The position numbers and the translations under genes are program-made. A stretch of 64,000 bases of DNA from Methylobacterium currus. Lineage in GTDB: Bacteria; Pseudomonadota; Alphaproteobacteria; Rhizobiales; Beijerinckiaceae. The stretch is from positions 6,119,001 through 6,183,000 of the forward strand of contig NZ_CP028843.1 in NCBI RefSeq assembly GCF_003058325.1, in the 5' to 3' direction. Below, in pieces: positions 27,655-36,855 of the stretch (positions within the stretch are counted from its first letter, which is position 1; every line of letters starts with the position of its first letter). Below the pieces are notes generated by a model, which worked only from the letters and a program-made list of their open reading frames with translations, was not told where the DNA came from and did not search any database.

Positions 27655-29109
27655 CTACCGCAGCAGCGTCGCGCCGAGCTGTGCCAGCCCGCGCCCCAGG
27701 CCCGGCGCGATGCCGAGGCCCAGCGTCCCTGCCGTGCACAAGCCGAGCGCCCATGCGTAGCCGGAGCCGGATGCCGGCCCCTCGGCACGGTCCGGGTCCC
27801 TGAAGTACGTCTCCGCGATGACGGCCGCGTAGTAGAACAGCGCCACCGCCATGTTGGCGGCGGCCACCACGGCCAGCCAAGCGAAGCCGCCCTCGATGGC
27901 GGCCACGAGCAGGAAGACCTTGCCGGCGAAGCCCGCCAACGGCGGGACGCCCGCGAGCGACAGGAGGGCGAGCGCCAGCGCCGCCGCTGGCCCCGGCGCC
28001 CGCCGTCCGAGGCCGCGGATCGCGGCGAGGGCGTCGCTCCCGGTCATGCGCTCGACCTGCGCGACCACCGCAAACGCCGAGAGGTTCATCAGGAGATAGG
28101 CCGCGAGGTAATAGCCTATGGCCGGCAGGGCGTCCGGGGCCTGCCCGGCCACCGCAACCCCCATCAGCACGTAGCCGGCCTGGGCGATGCTCGAATAGGC
28201 CAGCAGGCGCTTCAGGCTCGCCTGGCGGAGGGCCACCAGGTTGCCGAAGGTCATCGTCGCGGCGGCCAGGAGCGCGAGCACGGTCGGCCAGGCGGCGAGG
28301 CCGTCCGGCATCGCCGCCAGCAGGAAGCGGATGAGGCCGGCGAAGGCTGCCACCTTCGGCACGACCGAGACGAAGCCCGAGGCGGGGGCCGTCCCGCCCT
28401 GGAACACGTCCGGGGCCCAGACGTGGAACGGCACCAGCGTCATCTCGAAGCCGTAGCCGACGAGGACCAAGCCGAAGGCCAGCGCCACCCAGGCCCGGTC
28501 GGCGCCGGCCAACCCCGCCCCGATGGCCCGCAGGTTCAGGCTGCCGGTGAGGCCGAACAGGAAGGTGAGGCCGTAGGCCATCACCGCCAGCGCGGCGGCG
28601 CCGTAGAGGAAGTACTTGAGCGTCGCCTCCTGGGCCGGTCCGTCGCTCCGCACGAGCAGGACGAGCAGGTAGGAGGGGAAGCTCACCATCTGCAGGAACA
28701 GGATGATGAGGCCGAGATCCGTCGCCGCCGTGAGCCCCATGCCACCGACGGTCGCCATGAGCAGCGCGACCGGGTGGTGCGGTTCCTGCTCGCTCCCGCG
28801 GAAGTGGGACCCGAGCGCGAGCAGGCTCACCAGGGCGCCGGCCTCGATGACCAACTGGTAGAAGCCCCGGAACGGATCGACGGCGTATGTGCCGCAGAAG
28901 GCCTCGCGCGGCGGGGCCGTCAGCATCGGCGCGGTCAGGCCCATCGCGACGAGCAGGGCGAGGAGCGCGACGGCGGCGGGCAGGCGGCGCCACCGGCCCC
29001 GGACCCAGCCGGCAACCGGGACCAGCGCGAGGGCGCTTCCCGCCAGGACCATCTCGGGCGCGACGGCGCCGAGATCCATGCAGCCGCCCATCGTCTGCCC
29101 GCCGGTCAT
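27655..29109 (-). CDS. nuoN: Complex I membrane subunit NuoN-like
   Basis: A 484-residue antiporter-like membrane subunit. It has the family segments ATLKYFLYGAAALAVMAYGL, FGLVLVGYGFEMTLVPFHVW (carrying PFHVWAPDV) and QASLKRLLAYSSIAQAGYVL, so the Lys residues of the proton channel are kept. Last gene of the seven-gene minus-strand operon; its ATG overlaps the NuoM stop (29106-29109). A start at 29094 is possible. It would translocate protons as part of a membrane arm; no NADH or quinone module is encoded nearby. Confidence 0.92.
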   Translation of the reverse strand: MTGGQTMGGCMDLGAVAPEMVLAGSALALVPVAGWVRGRWRRLPAAVALLALLVAMGLTAPMLTAPPREAFCGTYAVDPFRGFYQLVIEAGALVSLLALGSHFRGSEQEPHHPVALLMATVGGMGLTAATDLGLIILFLQMVSFPSYLLVLLVRSDGPAQEATLKYFLYGAAALAVMAYGLTFLFGLTGSLNLRAIGAGLAGADRAWVALAFGLVLVGYGFEMTLVPFHVWAPDVFQGGTAPASGFVSVVPKVAAFAGLIRFLLAAMPDGLAAWPTVLALLAAATMTFGNLVALRQASLKRLLAYSSIAQAGYVLMGVAVAGQAPDALPAIGYYLAAYLLMNLSAFAVVAQVERMTGSDALAAIRGLGRRAPGPAAALALALLSLAGVPPLAGFAGKVFLLVAAIEGGFAWLAVVAAANMAVALFYYAAVIAETYFRDPDRAEGPASGSGYAWALGLCTAGTLGLGIAPGLGRGLAQLGATLLR

Positions 29110-30581
29110 GGAAGGTGCGCCAGGGCTGCGGTCGTGCCGTCGAGCAGCGCGACGAGGACGGCCGGCAGGACGCCGATGCCGACCGCCAGGGCCGCGAGCG
29201 CCCCCGCCGCGCCCGCCTCGGCCGCCGTGAGGGGCGGCAGCGCCGGCATGTCGGGCGGCGCCCGACCCATCAGCAGGCCCGTCATCAACCGGAGGTAGAC
29301 CGCGGTCGTCACGACGAGCGCGAGGACGGCGAGCGCGGCGACCCAGGCGGAGAGCTGCAGGGCGGCGCCGATGGCCTGGAACTCCGCGATGAAGCCGGAC
29401 AGGCCCGGGAGCCCGAGCGAGCCGAAGGCGAGCAGGCCGAACAGCCCGCTGAAGGCCGGCATCGCGCCGATCAGGCCGCCGAAGCGGGCGAGTTCCCGCG
29501 TGCCGGCGCGGTGCTGGAGCATTCCCACGAGCAGGAACATGCCGCCGGTCAGGAAGCCGTGGCTGACCATCTGCACGGCGGCGCCGTTGAGCGCCAGCCG
29601 GCGCACGCCCTCGTTGCCGGCCAGCGCCGCCACCGCGACGCCGAGCGTGACGAAGCCCATGTGGTTGACGGAGGTGTAGGCGACGAGCCGCTTCATGTCG
29701 GACTGCGCCAGCGCCGCCAGGGCCCCGTAGAGGAGCGAGGCCAACGCCAGCGCGACGAGAAGCCAGCCGAACCGTGCGACCGTGTCCGGCAGGGTCGGCA
29801 GCAGCACGGCGAGCATGCCGTAGCCGCCCATCTTGAGCTGGAGACCGGCCAGCACGACGCTGCCCTCGGTCGGCGCCTCGACATGCGCGTCGGGCAACCA
29901 GTTGTGCAGCGGCACCACCGGGAGCTTCACCCCGAACCCGAGGAGGAGGGCCAGGAAGACGAGGCCGCCCGCGAGCGGGGTCCGGTCCAGCGGCCGCGCC
30001 TGGACGATGGCTGGAAGCGAGAAGGTGTGGGGCTCCATGGCGAGGTAGAGGGCGAGGAAGCCGAGCAGCATGGCGAGGCTGCCGGCGCGGGTGTAGAGGA
30101 AGAACTTGAGCGCCGCGTACCGCCGCCGCTCCCCGCCCCAGATGCCGACGATGAAGTACATCGGCACCAGGCCGACCTCGAAGAACAGGTAGAACAGCAG
30201 CAGGTCCTGCGCCGCGAACAATCCGATCAGCCCGGTCGCGAGCAGGAGGAAGAGGAAGGCGTGGGCGTGCGCCCGGTCGTGCTCGCCCAGCACGTAGACC
30301 ATCACCACCGTGAGCAGGAGGGCGGTGAGCAGGATCAGCGACAGGGAGAGGCCGCCGACGGCGACGTCGTACGCCGCCCCGACCGACGGGATCCACGGCA
30401 GGGTCGCCCGCCATTGCAGGCCTCCCCCTGGCTCGAATCCGGCCCAGAGCGCCAGCGCCGCGGCGAGCGTCAGGATCGCGCCGCCGAGAGCGACGTGACG
30501 CGCGAGACCCGGGCGGCCGCGCGGCAACGCCAGCACGACGAGGCCCGTCAGGAGGGGGAGGAAGATCGTCGCCGTGAGCAT
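29106..30581 (-). CDS. nuoM: Complex I membrane subunit NuoM-like
   Basis: A 491-residue antiporter-like subunit with the channel motifs FFEVGLVPMYFIVGIWGG, FGVKLPVVPLHNWLPDAHVE and SDMKRLVAYTSVNHMGFVTL. The conserved Glu and Lys of the proton pathway are present. It lies between nuoL (15 bases) and nuoN (ATGA overlap). Length and hydropathy are normal for NuoM. Confidence 0.94.
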   Translation of the reverse strand: MLTATIFLPLLTGLVVLALPRGRPGLARHVALGGAILTLAAALALWAGFEPGGGLQWRATLPWIPSVGAAYDVAVGGLSLSLILLTALLLTVVMVYVLGEHDRAHAHAFLFLLLATGLIGLFAAQDLLLFYLFFEVGLVPMYFIVGIWGGERRRYAALKFFLYTRAGSLAMLLGFLALYLAMEPHTFSLPAIVQARPLDRTPLAGGLVFLALLLGFGVKLPVVPLHNWLPDAHVEAPTEGSVVLAGLQLKMGGYGMLAVLLPTLPDTVARFGWLLVALALASLLYGALAALAQSDMKRLVAYTSVNHMGFVTLGVAVAALAGNEGVRRLALNGAAVQMVSHGFLTGGMFLLVGMLQHRAGTRELARFGGLIGAMPAFSGLFGLLAFGSLGLPGLSGFIAEFQAIGAALQLSAWVAALAVLALVVTTAVYLRLMTGLLMGRAPPDMPALPPLTAAEAGAAGALAALAVGIGVLPAVLVALLDGTTAALAHLP

Positions 30582-30596
30582 CGGGTCAACTCGGGT

Positions 30597-32447
30597 TCAG
30601 GGCCAGAGCAGGAGGGCGCCGGCCGCCAGGGCGGCCGTGGCCCAGGCGAACAGGCCGAGCGTGTAGAGGTAGAGGCGGCCGGCTTGGAGCGCGCGGAGCC
30701 GCTCGCCCCCGGCGGCCAGCCAAGCCGCGAGCCCGTCCCCCAGGCGTGCGAAGCCGCGCACCTCGATGCGACCGGCCGCCTCGCCGGCGCCCCAGGTCCA
30801 CCCGGCGACGCGTCGGGCCGCCGCGTCGAGCGCGTCCTCAAGGGGTCCGAGGCGCCGGGCGAGCTGCGTCGTCCAGCGTGCCGGGGCCGCCGTGGCCGCC
30901 GAAAGCCCGGCGGCGAGCCGAGCCGGCCACGGGCCGAGCGCGGGTGATCCGCCCCTTCCCCTGGCAACCCCGATGCCGAGGCCGAGGAGGCCGGCCGCGA
31001 TGCCGAGGTTCCGCAAGGAGACCTCCGCCCCGGGGTCGGCCTCGAACGGCAGGAGGGCGCCGAGGCTGCCGGCCAGCAGCCAGCCGAGTACCGCCGCGGC
31101 GAGCGCCAGCGCGAGCGTGCCCGCGCGCATCGTCCAGGCGGTCTTGCCGGTCCCGGCCCGGTCTCGGCGCCGGCCTAGGAAGGCTGCGGTCCCCGCGCGA
31201 CCGATGTAGGTCCCGCCGAGAAGGACGAGCAGCACGACGAGCGCCCCCGCCCCCGGACCGTGTTGCGACGCGACGGCGAGGATGCCCTCCTCGCTCCAGA
31301 ATCCGGAGAGCGGCGGAACGCCGGCGAGTGCGAGGGCCGCGACGAGGAAGGCGGCTCCCGCGAGGGGCAGGGCGCGGAGGAAACCGCCCAGGCGGTCGAG
31401 CGCGCGCGTGCCCGCCCGCTCCTGCACGATGCCTGCCGCCAGGAACAGGGTTGACTTGAAGGCCGCATGCACCGCGAGGTGGAAGGCCGCGGCGCGGGCG
31501 CCGCCGAGGCCGAGCGCGACCATCATCTCGCCGAGTTGGGAGCAGGTGGACCAGGCGAGCACCCGCTTCAGGTCCGCCTCGGCGGTCGCGACGAGCGCCG
31601 CGAAGACCGCCGTGACCGCACCGACCCAGAACAGGGCAGCCATCGCGAGCGGGGCCGCGGCGAAGACCGCGTCGAGGCGAAGGACGAGGAACACGCCGGC
31701 GGCGACCATGGTGGCCGAGTGCAGCAGGGCCGAGACCGGGGTGGGCCCGACCATGGCGTCGGGGAGCCACGCGGAGAACGGCAGCTGGGCGCTCTTGCCG
31801 AGCGCGCCGGCGAGCATGAGGAGCGCCATCGCGGTCACCGCGCCGGGAGCGACCCTGCCCGCCTCGACGGCCCCGGCGAGCGCGTCGACGTCCGTGGTCC
31901 CCGTGGCTGCGAGCGCCAGCAACCATCCGAGCAGGAGGCCGACGTCGCCGGCCCTCGTCATCAGGAACGCCTTGGAGGCTGCACCGGCGGCCCCCGGCGC
32001 GGCGTGCTCGAAGCCGATCAGCAGGAAGGACGCCAAACCGACCATCTCCCAGGCCGCGAACAGGAGCGCGAGGGAGTTCGCCAGGACGAGGGCCAGCATG
32101 GCCCCTACGAACAGGCCGAGTTCGGCGAAGAAGCGGGGCCGGTCCGGGCGGCCGCCCATGTATCCGACCCCGTAGGTGGCGACGCATACGGCGACGCCGG
32201 CGACGACCATCGCGACGAACCGGGTGAGAGGGGTCGCCGCGAGCCCGACGGTCAGCCGGTAGTCCCCGCTCTCGAACCAGCTCACGGTCATCGTTGCCCC
32301 GGTTGGGACCAGCGCGAGCGCGACGAGGGAGAGGGCGACCCCGGCGACCACGAGTTCGCCGCCGCCCCATGGCAGGCGCCGGCCGGCGGCGAGGGCCGTG
32401 ACTGCCGCGAGGAGCGGCAGGAGGGGGATGGCCAGGAGCGCCGTCAT
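30597..32447 (-). CDS. nuoL: Complex I membrane subunit NuoL-like
   Basis: A 616-residue antiporter-like subunit with AAWEMVGLASFLLIGFEHAA, GKSAQLPFSAWLPDAMVGPT, PVSALLHSATMVAAGVFLVL and ADLKRVLAWSTCSQLGEMMV. Channel Glu, Lys and His residues are kept. A C-terminal helix tail is present but the protein is shorter than most NuoL. Its ATG overlaps the nuoK stop. It would form the distal proton-pumping unit of the membrane arm. Confidence 0.94.
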   Translation of the reverse strand: MTALLAIPLLPLLAAVTALAAGRRLPWGGGELVVAGVALSLVALALVPTGATMTVSWFESGDYRLTVGLAATPLTRFVAMVVAGVAVCVATYGVGYMGGRPDRPRFFAELGLFVGAMLALVLANSLALLFAAWEMVGLASFLLIGFEHAAPGAAGAASKAFLMTRAGDVGLLLGWLLALAATGTTDVDALAGAVEAGRVAPGAVTAMALLMLAGALGKSAQLPFSAWLPDAMVGPTPVSALLHSATMVAAGVFLVLRLDAVFAAAPLAMAALFWVGAVTAVFAALVATAEADLKRVLAWSTCSQLGEMMVALGLGGARAAAFHLAVHAAFKSTLFLAAGIVQERAGTRALDRLGGFLRALPLAGAAFLVAALALAGVPPLSGFWSEEGILAVASQHGPGAGALVVLLVLLGGTYIGRAGTAAFLGRRRDRAGTGKTAWTMRAGTLALALAAAVLGWLLAGSLGALLPFEADPGAEVSLRNLGIAAGLLGLGIGVARGRGGSPALGPWPARLAAGLSAATAAPARWTTQLARRLGPLEDALDAAARRVAGWTWGAGEAAGRIEVRGFARLGDGLAAWLAAGGERLRALQAGRLYLYTLGLFAWATAALAAGALLLWP

Positions 32448-32755
32448 CCGTTCAGGTCGGTGTAGGCGTCGACCTCGACGGTCCGGCGCTGCCGGTAGAG
32501 CAGCAGTACGAGGGCGAGACCGATGGCCATCTCGATAGCCCCCACGGTGACGACCAGGATGGCGAGGACCTGCGCGGAGTAGTCGGTCGGCGCGGTGAAG
32601 CGCCAGAACGCGACGACGTTCAGGCCGATGGCGTTGAGGAGCACCTCGACCCCCATCAGGACCATGACCGCCGAGCGCTGGGCGACGACAGTGTAGACGC
32701 CGATGGCGAACAGGAGCGCGGCGACGACGAGATAGGCGGTCAGCGGCACGGTCAT
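32444..32755 (-). CDS. nuoK: Complex I membrane subunit NuoK-like
   Basis: A 103-residue three-helix subunit, normal length. The two membrane glutamates essential for proton transfer in NuoK are retained (VLMGVEVLLNA and VGAIEMAIGLAL). Overlaps nuoJ upstream and nuoL downstream by ATGA. Retention of these residues argues that the arm still moves ions. Confidence 0.94.
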   Translation of the reverse strand: MTVPLTAYLVVAALLFAIGVYTVVAQRSAVMVLMGVEVLLNAIGLNVVAFWRFTAPTDYSAQVLAILVVTVGAIEMAIGLALVLLLYRQRRTVEVDAYTDLNG

Positions 32756-33690
32756 CCGACGTGGTCCTCGTGTCCGTGGTGGCTCCCGTGGTGCTCCGGT
32801 TCGGGCGCGCCGCCCGCTTCCGCGAGCGGAGCCAATCGGTCGTCCCGGATGGCCTCCGGCTTCGCGTCGACGGCGGCCTTTGCGGCGCGCGAGGGGTCGT
32901 CCGGGTGGGTCGAGGGCCGGGCAAGCAGCACGGCGCCGAAGATGCCAATCAGGATCAGGAAGCCTGCGCCCTCGAAAGCGACCATGTACTTGTCCATGAG
33001 AAGGTTGCCGACCCGCCGGGCCGAGTCGGGATCCGGTACCGCGTCGGTCACGGGCCAAGCCGGCCGCAGGAACAGCATGCCCACTAGGACGACCCCGGCG
33101 GCGGCTGCGAGCCAGGCCGCGAGGGGGCGCACGGGCGTCACCATGGACATGTCCATTCCGCCGTGGCCGCCATCCCCGTGCTGGTGGTCTGCGTGCCGGT
33201 GCTCCGCATGTCCGCCGTGGGCGCCGTGTGGCATGGCACCGCCCCCGTGGTCGCGCGCGTGGCCGTGCCGTCCCTCGCCGTGCGGCATGGCATGGCCCTC
33301 GTGCCGGTTCCCGGCGTGGCTGCGGCCCTCGCCGCTCGCAGGGTCGTCCTGTCCCGCGCTTGTGGCCTCGTCGCGCGGCACCAGGCCCTTGCTGAACCAG
33401 CGCTCCAGCGGGGACAGCTCCATGCCGGCCATCATCGCCCCGCCGGGATCGTGCATGACCAGCACCATGAACAGGATCATGACGAGGAAGCCCCCGATGT
33501 ACATCATGACCTGGAGCAGCCCGATCAGGTCGGCCGACAGCAGGATGAACAGGCCGGCGACGCCGATGAACGAGGCCATCAGGAAGATGCCGGAGCGGAA
33601 CATACTCATCGTCGTCGCCATGCCGAGCGCGCCGGCGACGGCGACGAAGGAGCAGGCCCCGAAGGCAAGGATATCGAAGGCGGCCATCAT
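32752..33690 (-). CDS. nuoJ: NuoJ-like subunit with a long His-rich insert
   Basis: A 312-residue protein, far longer than usual NuoJ (about 165-200). The N-terminal membrane core is normal (SMFRSGIFLMASFIGVAGLF, then LLQVMMYIGGFLVMILF with the conserved Tyr). Residues about 124-177 are a soluble insert with 15 His (RHEGHAMPHGEGRHGHARDH; HAEHRHADHQHGD), ending in MDMSMV before the next membrane helix. The C-terminus adds EHHGSHHGHEDH. This looks like a metal-binding loop on the inner-membrane arm. ATG at 33690 or 33687; both ends overlap neighbouring genes. Confidence 0.9.
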   Translation of the reverse strand: MMAAFDILAFGACSFVAVAGALGMATTMSMFRSGIFLMASFIGVAGLFILLSADLIGLLQVMMYIGGFLVMILFMVLVMHDPGGAMMAGMELSPLERWFSKGLVPRDEATSAGQDDPASGEGRSHAGNRHEGHAMPHGEGRHGHARDHGGGAMPHGAHGGHAEHRHADHQHGDGGHGGMDMSMVTPVRPLAAWLAAAAGVVLVGMLFLRPAWPVTDAVPDPDSARRVGNLLMDKYMVAFEGAGFLILIGIFGAVLLARPSTHPDDPSRAAKAAVDAKPEAIRDDRLAPLAEAGGAPEPEHHGSHHGHEDHVG

Positions 33691-34589
33691 GCGCCGGGCC
33701 CCACCCCGAGGAGGATCAGGCCGCCGACGAGGAGCACGTTGACGAGGCCGAGTGGGATCAGGATCTTCCAGGAGAGGGCCAGCGTCTCCGCCGTCGAGAG
33801 CGGGCGAACGAGGCGCCCGAGCCCGAGCATCAGCGCCATCAGGCCGTACGTCTTGGCGAGCATCCAGGCCCATCCCGGGAGCCAGGGACCCGAGGGACCT
33901 CCCAGATAGAGCACCGCCCCGACCGCGGCGACGACCAGGAGCACGCCGGCGAGTGCGACCCGCCACACGAGCGCGGACCAGCCGCCCACGACACCGAGCA
34001 CGCCGCCGCCCAGCGAGGCCGCGAACGGCTCCAGGAACGGGGCGCGATACGACTGCATCAGCCCGGTGACGACGTAGAGCAGGAAGCCCAAGGGTTGTAG
34101 GACGACGAACCAGAGGCCGCGCTGCGCGTCGACCACCACTACGGTCGACAACGAACGGGCCATCATGATCACGCCGACGTAGGCGAGCCCGAGCGGCACG
34201 ACGTACGCCACGAGCTGGGCGACGATGCGGTAGCATGCCTCGACCCCCTCGGGGGTATTCGCGCCCCAGCCGGCGAGAGCCAGGCCCAGCACCACGAAAT
34301 CCACGACGACGATGACGTAGAAGAGGCCGATGCCGAGGTCCCTCCCGATCAACCCGGGGCCGAGGGGCAGCACGACCATGGCGAGCGCGACGCCCGCGAG
34401 CGCCACGACCGGACCGGCCGGCAGCAGCCATCGGTCGGCGTTGGGCAGTTGGAGGTTGTGCCGCAGCTCGGTGTGCCGCGCCGGGCCGGCCTCCTGGTCG
34501 ATGCGAACGAACGCGTGCTCGACCGCGAGCGTCAGGGCAGCCCCCCCGAGCAGGGCGCCCAGGACCGCCAAGGCCGCCGCTACTCCCAT
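33687..34589 (-). CDS. nuoH: Diverged NuoH-like subunit lacking quinone-site motifs
   Basis: A 300-residue NuoH relative. AGWGANTPEGVEACYRIVAQ, LGLAYVGVIMMARSL and QPLGFLLYVVTGLMQSYRAPF align to NuoH helices. The quinone-facing features are missing: the SYEV glutamate is AYVV, and after RAPF the conserved acidic PEAE-x-EL...EYSG loop is replaced by LEPFAASLGGGVLGVVGG. The N-terminal QxRxGPN motif is also not recognisable. A normal Q-chamber seems impossible. Overlaps nuoA by 10 bases. Confidence 0.88.
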   Translation of the reverse strand: MGVAAALAVLGALLGGAALTLAVEHAFVRIDQEAGPARHTELRHNLQLPNADRWLLPAGPVVALAGVALAMVVLPLGPGLIGRDLGIGLFYVIVVVDFVVLGLALAGWGANTPEGVEACYRIVAQLVAYVVPLGLAYVGVIMMARSLSTVVVVDAQRGLWFVVLQPLGFLLYVVTGLMQSYRAPFLEPFAASLGGGVLGVVGGWSALVWRVALAGVLLVVAAVGAVLYLGGPSGPWLPGWAWMLAKTYGLMALMLGLGRLVRPLSTAETLALSWKILIPLGLVNVLLVGGLILLGVGPGA

Positions 34590-34924
34590 CGCAGCCCGCC
34601 CATGCCCCAGGCGTAGGCGATGCCAGCCGACAGGAGCGCGATGAAGACCAGCATGTCGAGGAAGGCGCTCATGCCGATGTCGGCGAAGACGACCGCCCAC
34701 GGGTACATGAAGATCATCTCCATGTCGAAGGCGAGGAAGATCAGCGCGTAGACCGCGTAACCGAAGCGGAACTGCGCCCACGCGGGGGGAGCGCGGACGG
34801 TCCGCGTTGGCGCGCGCGCGAACGCGGCCACGGCCAGCAGCGCAAGGCCCATGGCCATGAGCAGCACGAGGGCCACGAACCCGAAATCACCCAGGACTGG
34901 GCTTTGCGCCGGCATCCGCTCCAT
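34580..34924 (-). CDS. nuoA: Diverged NuoA-like subunit
   Basis: A 114-residue three-helix subunit and first gene of the operon. FGYAVYALIFLAFDMEMIFM, then YPWAVVF, keeps the FD-x-E motif of NuoA, but the first loop lacks the (Y/F)E(C/S)G motif that sits at the interface with the peripheral arm; it reads ARAPTRTVRAPPAWAQF. I chose ATG 34924 (GGAGAAGGGA upstream); 34915 is an alternative. Next to it nuoH follows directly; nuoB-G and nuoI are absent. Confidence 0.88.
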   Translation of the reverse strand: MERMPAQSPVLGDFGFVALVLLMAMGLALLAVAAFARAPTRTVRAPPAWAQFRFGYAVYALIFLAFDMEMIFMYPWAVVFADIGMSAFLDMLVFIALLSAGIAYAWGMGGLRWE

Positions 34925-35348
34925 TCCCTTCTCCTGCTGACCGCCCCCACCCGAGGCAGGGCCCCTCCGTGGCCTGGGACGCCTAGGCGACGTGGCCCGC
35001 ATGTCGACGGCGTCAATCCTCCGCGAACGCCCGCCCCGCATGGTCGTCGACAGGCGGAGGAGGTTGGCGAAGGCGCTGAGCAGACCGACCGCGGGAAGCG
35101 CGGCTTCGGCCCCGCGGAGCGGGCCTTCCCCCCTCCTCCCCGACCTCGGCACCCCCGGGGGTGGACGAACTCTCGATGCGGCTCATCGTGGCGGCCCTGC
35201 TACGGGGTGGTCCGGGGATCTAGGCCGGCGTGGGAACGCACGGTCCGGCGGCTTGGGGAAATGGTCGGGCGCTCGCGGCCGTGCCGCGGGCACCATCCTG
35301 CCTCAGACACCGTGGCAGGTGAGGCTCGCCAGCCGCAGGTATCGCCGG
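34925..35348. other. Intergenic region upstream of nuoA
   Basis: No convincing gene. It should hold the promoter of the nuo operon and the end of the RTX gene transcript. I found neither a CsoR-type dyad nor a GTAACC-N16-CGRA element here. Confidence 0.5.
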
Positions 35349-36776
35349 CTATTGAAAGATGAGCTGGGAGCCGACCGACGTGATGGCCGGGTCGTTCACG
35401 AAGGCGCCTGCCCGTCCGTCGTCCGCGTTGAACATGAAATCGTCCTGGGCCATCTGGCTCTTCGTCAGGCCTTCAAGGAAGATCGACCCGTTGCCCTGGT
35501 CCGTCTGCCAGCTGACCAGGACGCCGGTGTGCCCGTCGTCGTGCGCCGAGACCCCGTCGGCAACGGTGACTTGGCTCGGCAGGATGTCCCGGAATGCGAT
35601 ATGGTCGAAGGCGCCCGGGCCGGCGTCGAAGCCGCCGGTGACGACGTCGTTCCCGGTATCGGGTCCCACGATGAAGGCGTCGGCGCCGTCGCCGCCGTTC
35701 AGCTCGTCGTTCCCCTTGCCGCCGTCGAGCATGTCGTGGCCGGCGCCGGCGTAGAGCTTGTCGTTGCCGTCCTCGCCCATGAGGTTGTCGGCCTGATCGC
35801 CGCCGTACAACCGGTCCGAGCCGGCGCCGCCCCTGAGGTCGTCCTGGCCCGCACCGCCGTCGAGGACGTCGTCGCCGGCATCGCCGCGTAGATCGTCGTC
35901 CCCGGCAGCCCCGAACAGCAGGTCGTTCCCGCCTAGGCCAAAGTAGTAGTCCCGCTCGCCGGTGCCTTGGAACGTATCGGCTTGGCTGGAGCCTTCCCTT
36001 ACGTTGAACTCGTCGAAGCGGAACGTGTTTGCGGAACCGGTGTCACTCCCCGGGTTCGGGGCACCGAGGTTGAAGCCCTCGTCCTTCGCGTAGCTCAAGG
36101 CGGTGACGTGGTCCGCGTCCGCGCTCGTCGGCTGAATGAGCATCCTGTCGTCCGTGAACATGAAATCGTCCTGCGCGAGGTCCGTCTTCCGGACGCCCGC
36201 CAGCAGGACCGAGCCCTCGCCCCCGGTCACGTCCCAGCTGATCTTCACACCGGCGGAAGTGTCTTGGAATCTGAGGTCCTCGGGCGCGAGGTCCCGTACC
36301 GCGAGGTGGTCCAGGATGCCGGGACCGGCGGAGAAGTCGGTGATGACGTCGTTGCCGCTGTCGGGCGAGATGACGAAGGCATCGCCTCCCGGACCGCCTG
36401 TCAGGATGTCGTTGCCGGGACCGCCCTCAAGATCGCCGTGTCCGACGCCCTCGTTGAGATAGTCGTTCCCTTCGGCGCCACGCAATGCGTCCGCGGCCCC
36501 GCCGCCGATCAGGACGTCGTTTCCCTTGCCGCCGTCGAGGTGGTCCATGCCGGCGCCCCCCAGGAGGACGTCGTTGCCCTTGCCGCCCTGCAGGTCATCG
36601 TCTTGGCCTCGGCCGGCGAGATAGTCGCTCCCGCCTCGGCCGAAGGCGATGTCCATCCGGCCGGTGCCGGGGTAGGCGTCGGGATCTCGCTCTCCGATGA
36701 GCAATCGGTAGTCGCCGAAGTCCTCCTGAACGTTGTGGTCGTTCGCAGGGACTTGGTGGTGCGAGCGATGCGACAT
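35349..36776 (-). CDS. RTX (hemolysin-type) calcium-binding repeat protein
   Basis: A 475-residue secreted repeat protein with two similar modules. Each has GGxGxDxL nonapeptides (residues about 45-130 and 280-375), then a DAF-x-x-x-PD-(S/T)-GNDV segment and a C-terminal AQDDFMF motif. Such proteins leave by type I secretion and fold outside on binding Ca2+ (or other hard cations). No type I secretion genes are adjacent. Start 36776 is the ATG before SHRSHHQVPANDH; the frame is open further upstream. A perfect TACCCC-ATC-GGGGTA dyad lies 65 bases upstream, which is unusual for an RTX gene. Confidence 0.88.
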   Translation of the reverse strand: MSHRSHHQVPANDHNVQEDFGDYRLLIGERDPDAYPGTGRMDIAFGRGGSDYLAGRGQDDDLQGGKGNDVLLGGAGMDHLDGGKGNDVLIGGGAADALRGAEGNDYLNEGVGHGDLEGGPGNDILTGGPGGDAFVISPDSGNDVITDFSAGPGILDHLAVRDLAPEDLRFQDTSAGVKISWDVTGGEGSVLLAGVRKTDLAQDDFMFTDDRMLIQPTSADADHVTALSYAKDEGFNLGAPNPGSDTGSANTFRFDEFNVREGSSQADTFQGTGERDYYFGLGGNDLLFGAAGDDDLRGDAGDDVLDGGAGQDDLRGGAGSDRLYGGDQADNLMGEDGNDKLYAGAGHDMLDGGKGNDELNGGDGADAFIVGPDTGNDVVTGGFDAGPGAFDHIAFRDILPSQVTVADGVSAHDDGHTGVLVSWQTDQGNGSIFLEGLTKSQMAQDDFMFNADDGRAGAFVNDPAITSVGSQLIFQ

Positions 36777-36840
36777 GAGGGATCTCGTGCCGATGAGCCA
36801 AGAATCGGAAGCCAACCCGCCCGGGTTGCGCATCCGCCTA

Positions 36841-36855
36841 TACCCCATCGGGGTA
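36841..36855. promoter_or_regulatory. CsoR-type operator (site 5)
   Basis: TACCCCATCGGGGTA, a perfect 6-3-6 dyad, 65 bases upstream of the RTX gene start at 36776. Confidence 0.75.

Noticed and set aside
27655..30414. 919-codon minus-strand frame that looks like one giant protein
   Set aside because: The first half is nuoM read in the wrong frame; only the last 484 codons, from the ATG overlapping the nuoM stop, are NuoN.
34247..34256. GGGGGTA run resembling half a CsoR-type site
   Set aside because: It lies inside the nuoH coding sequence and has no matching left half.
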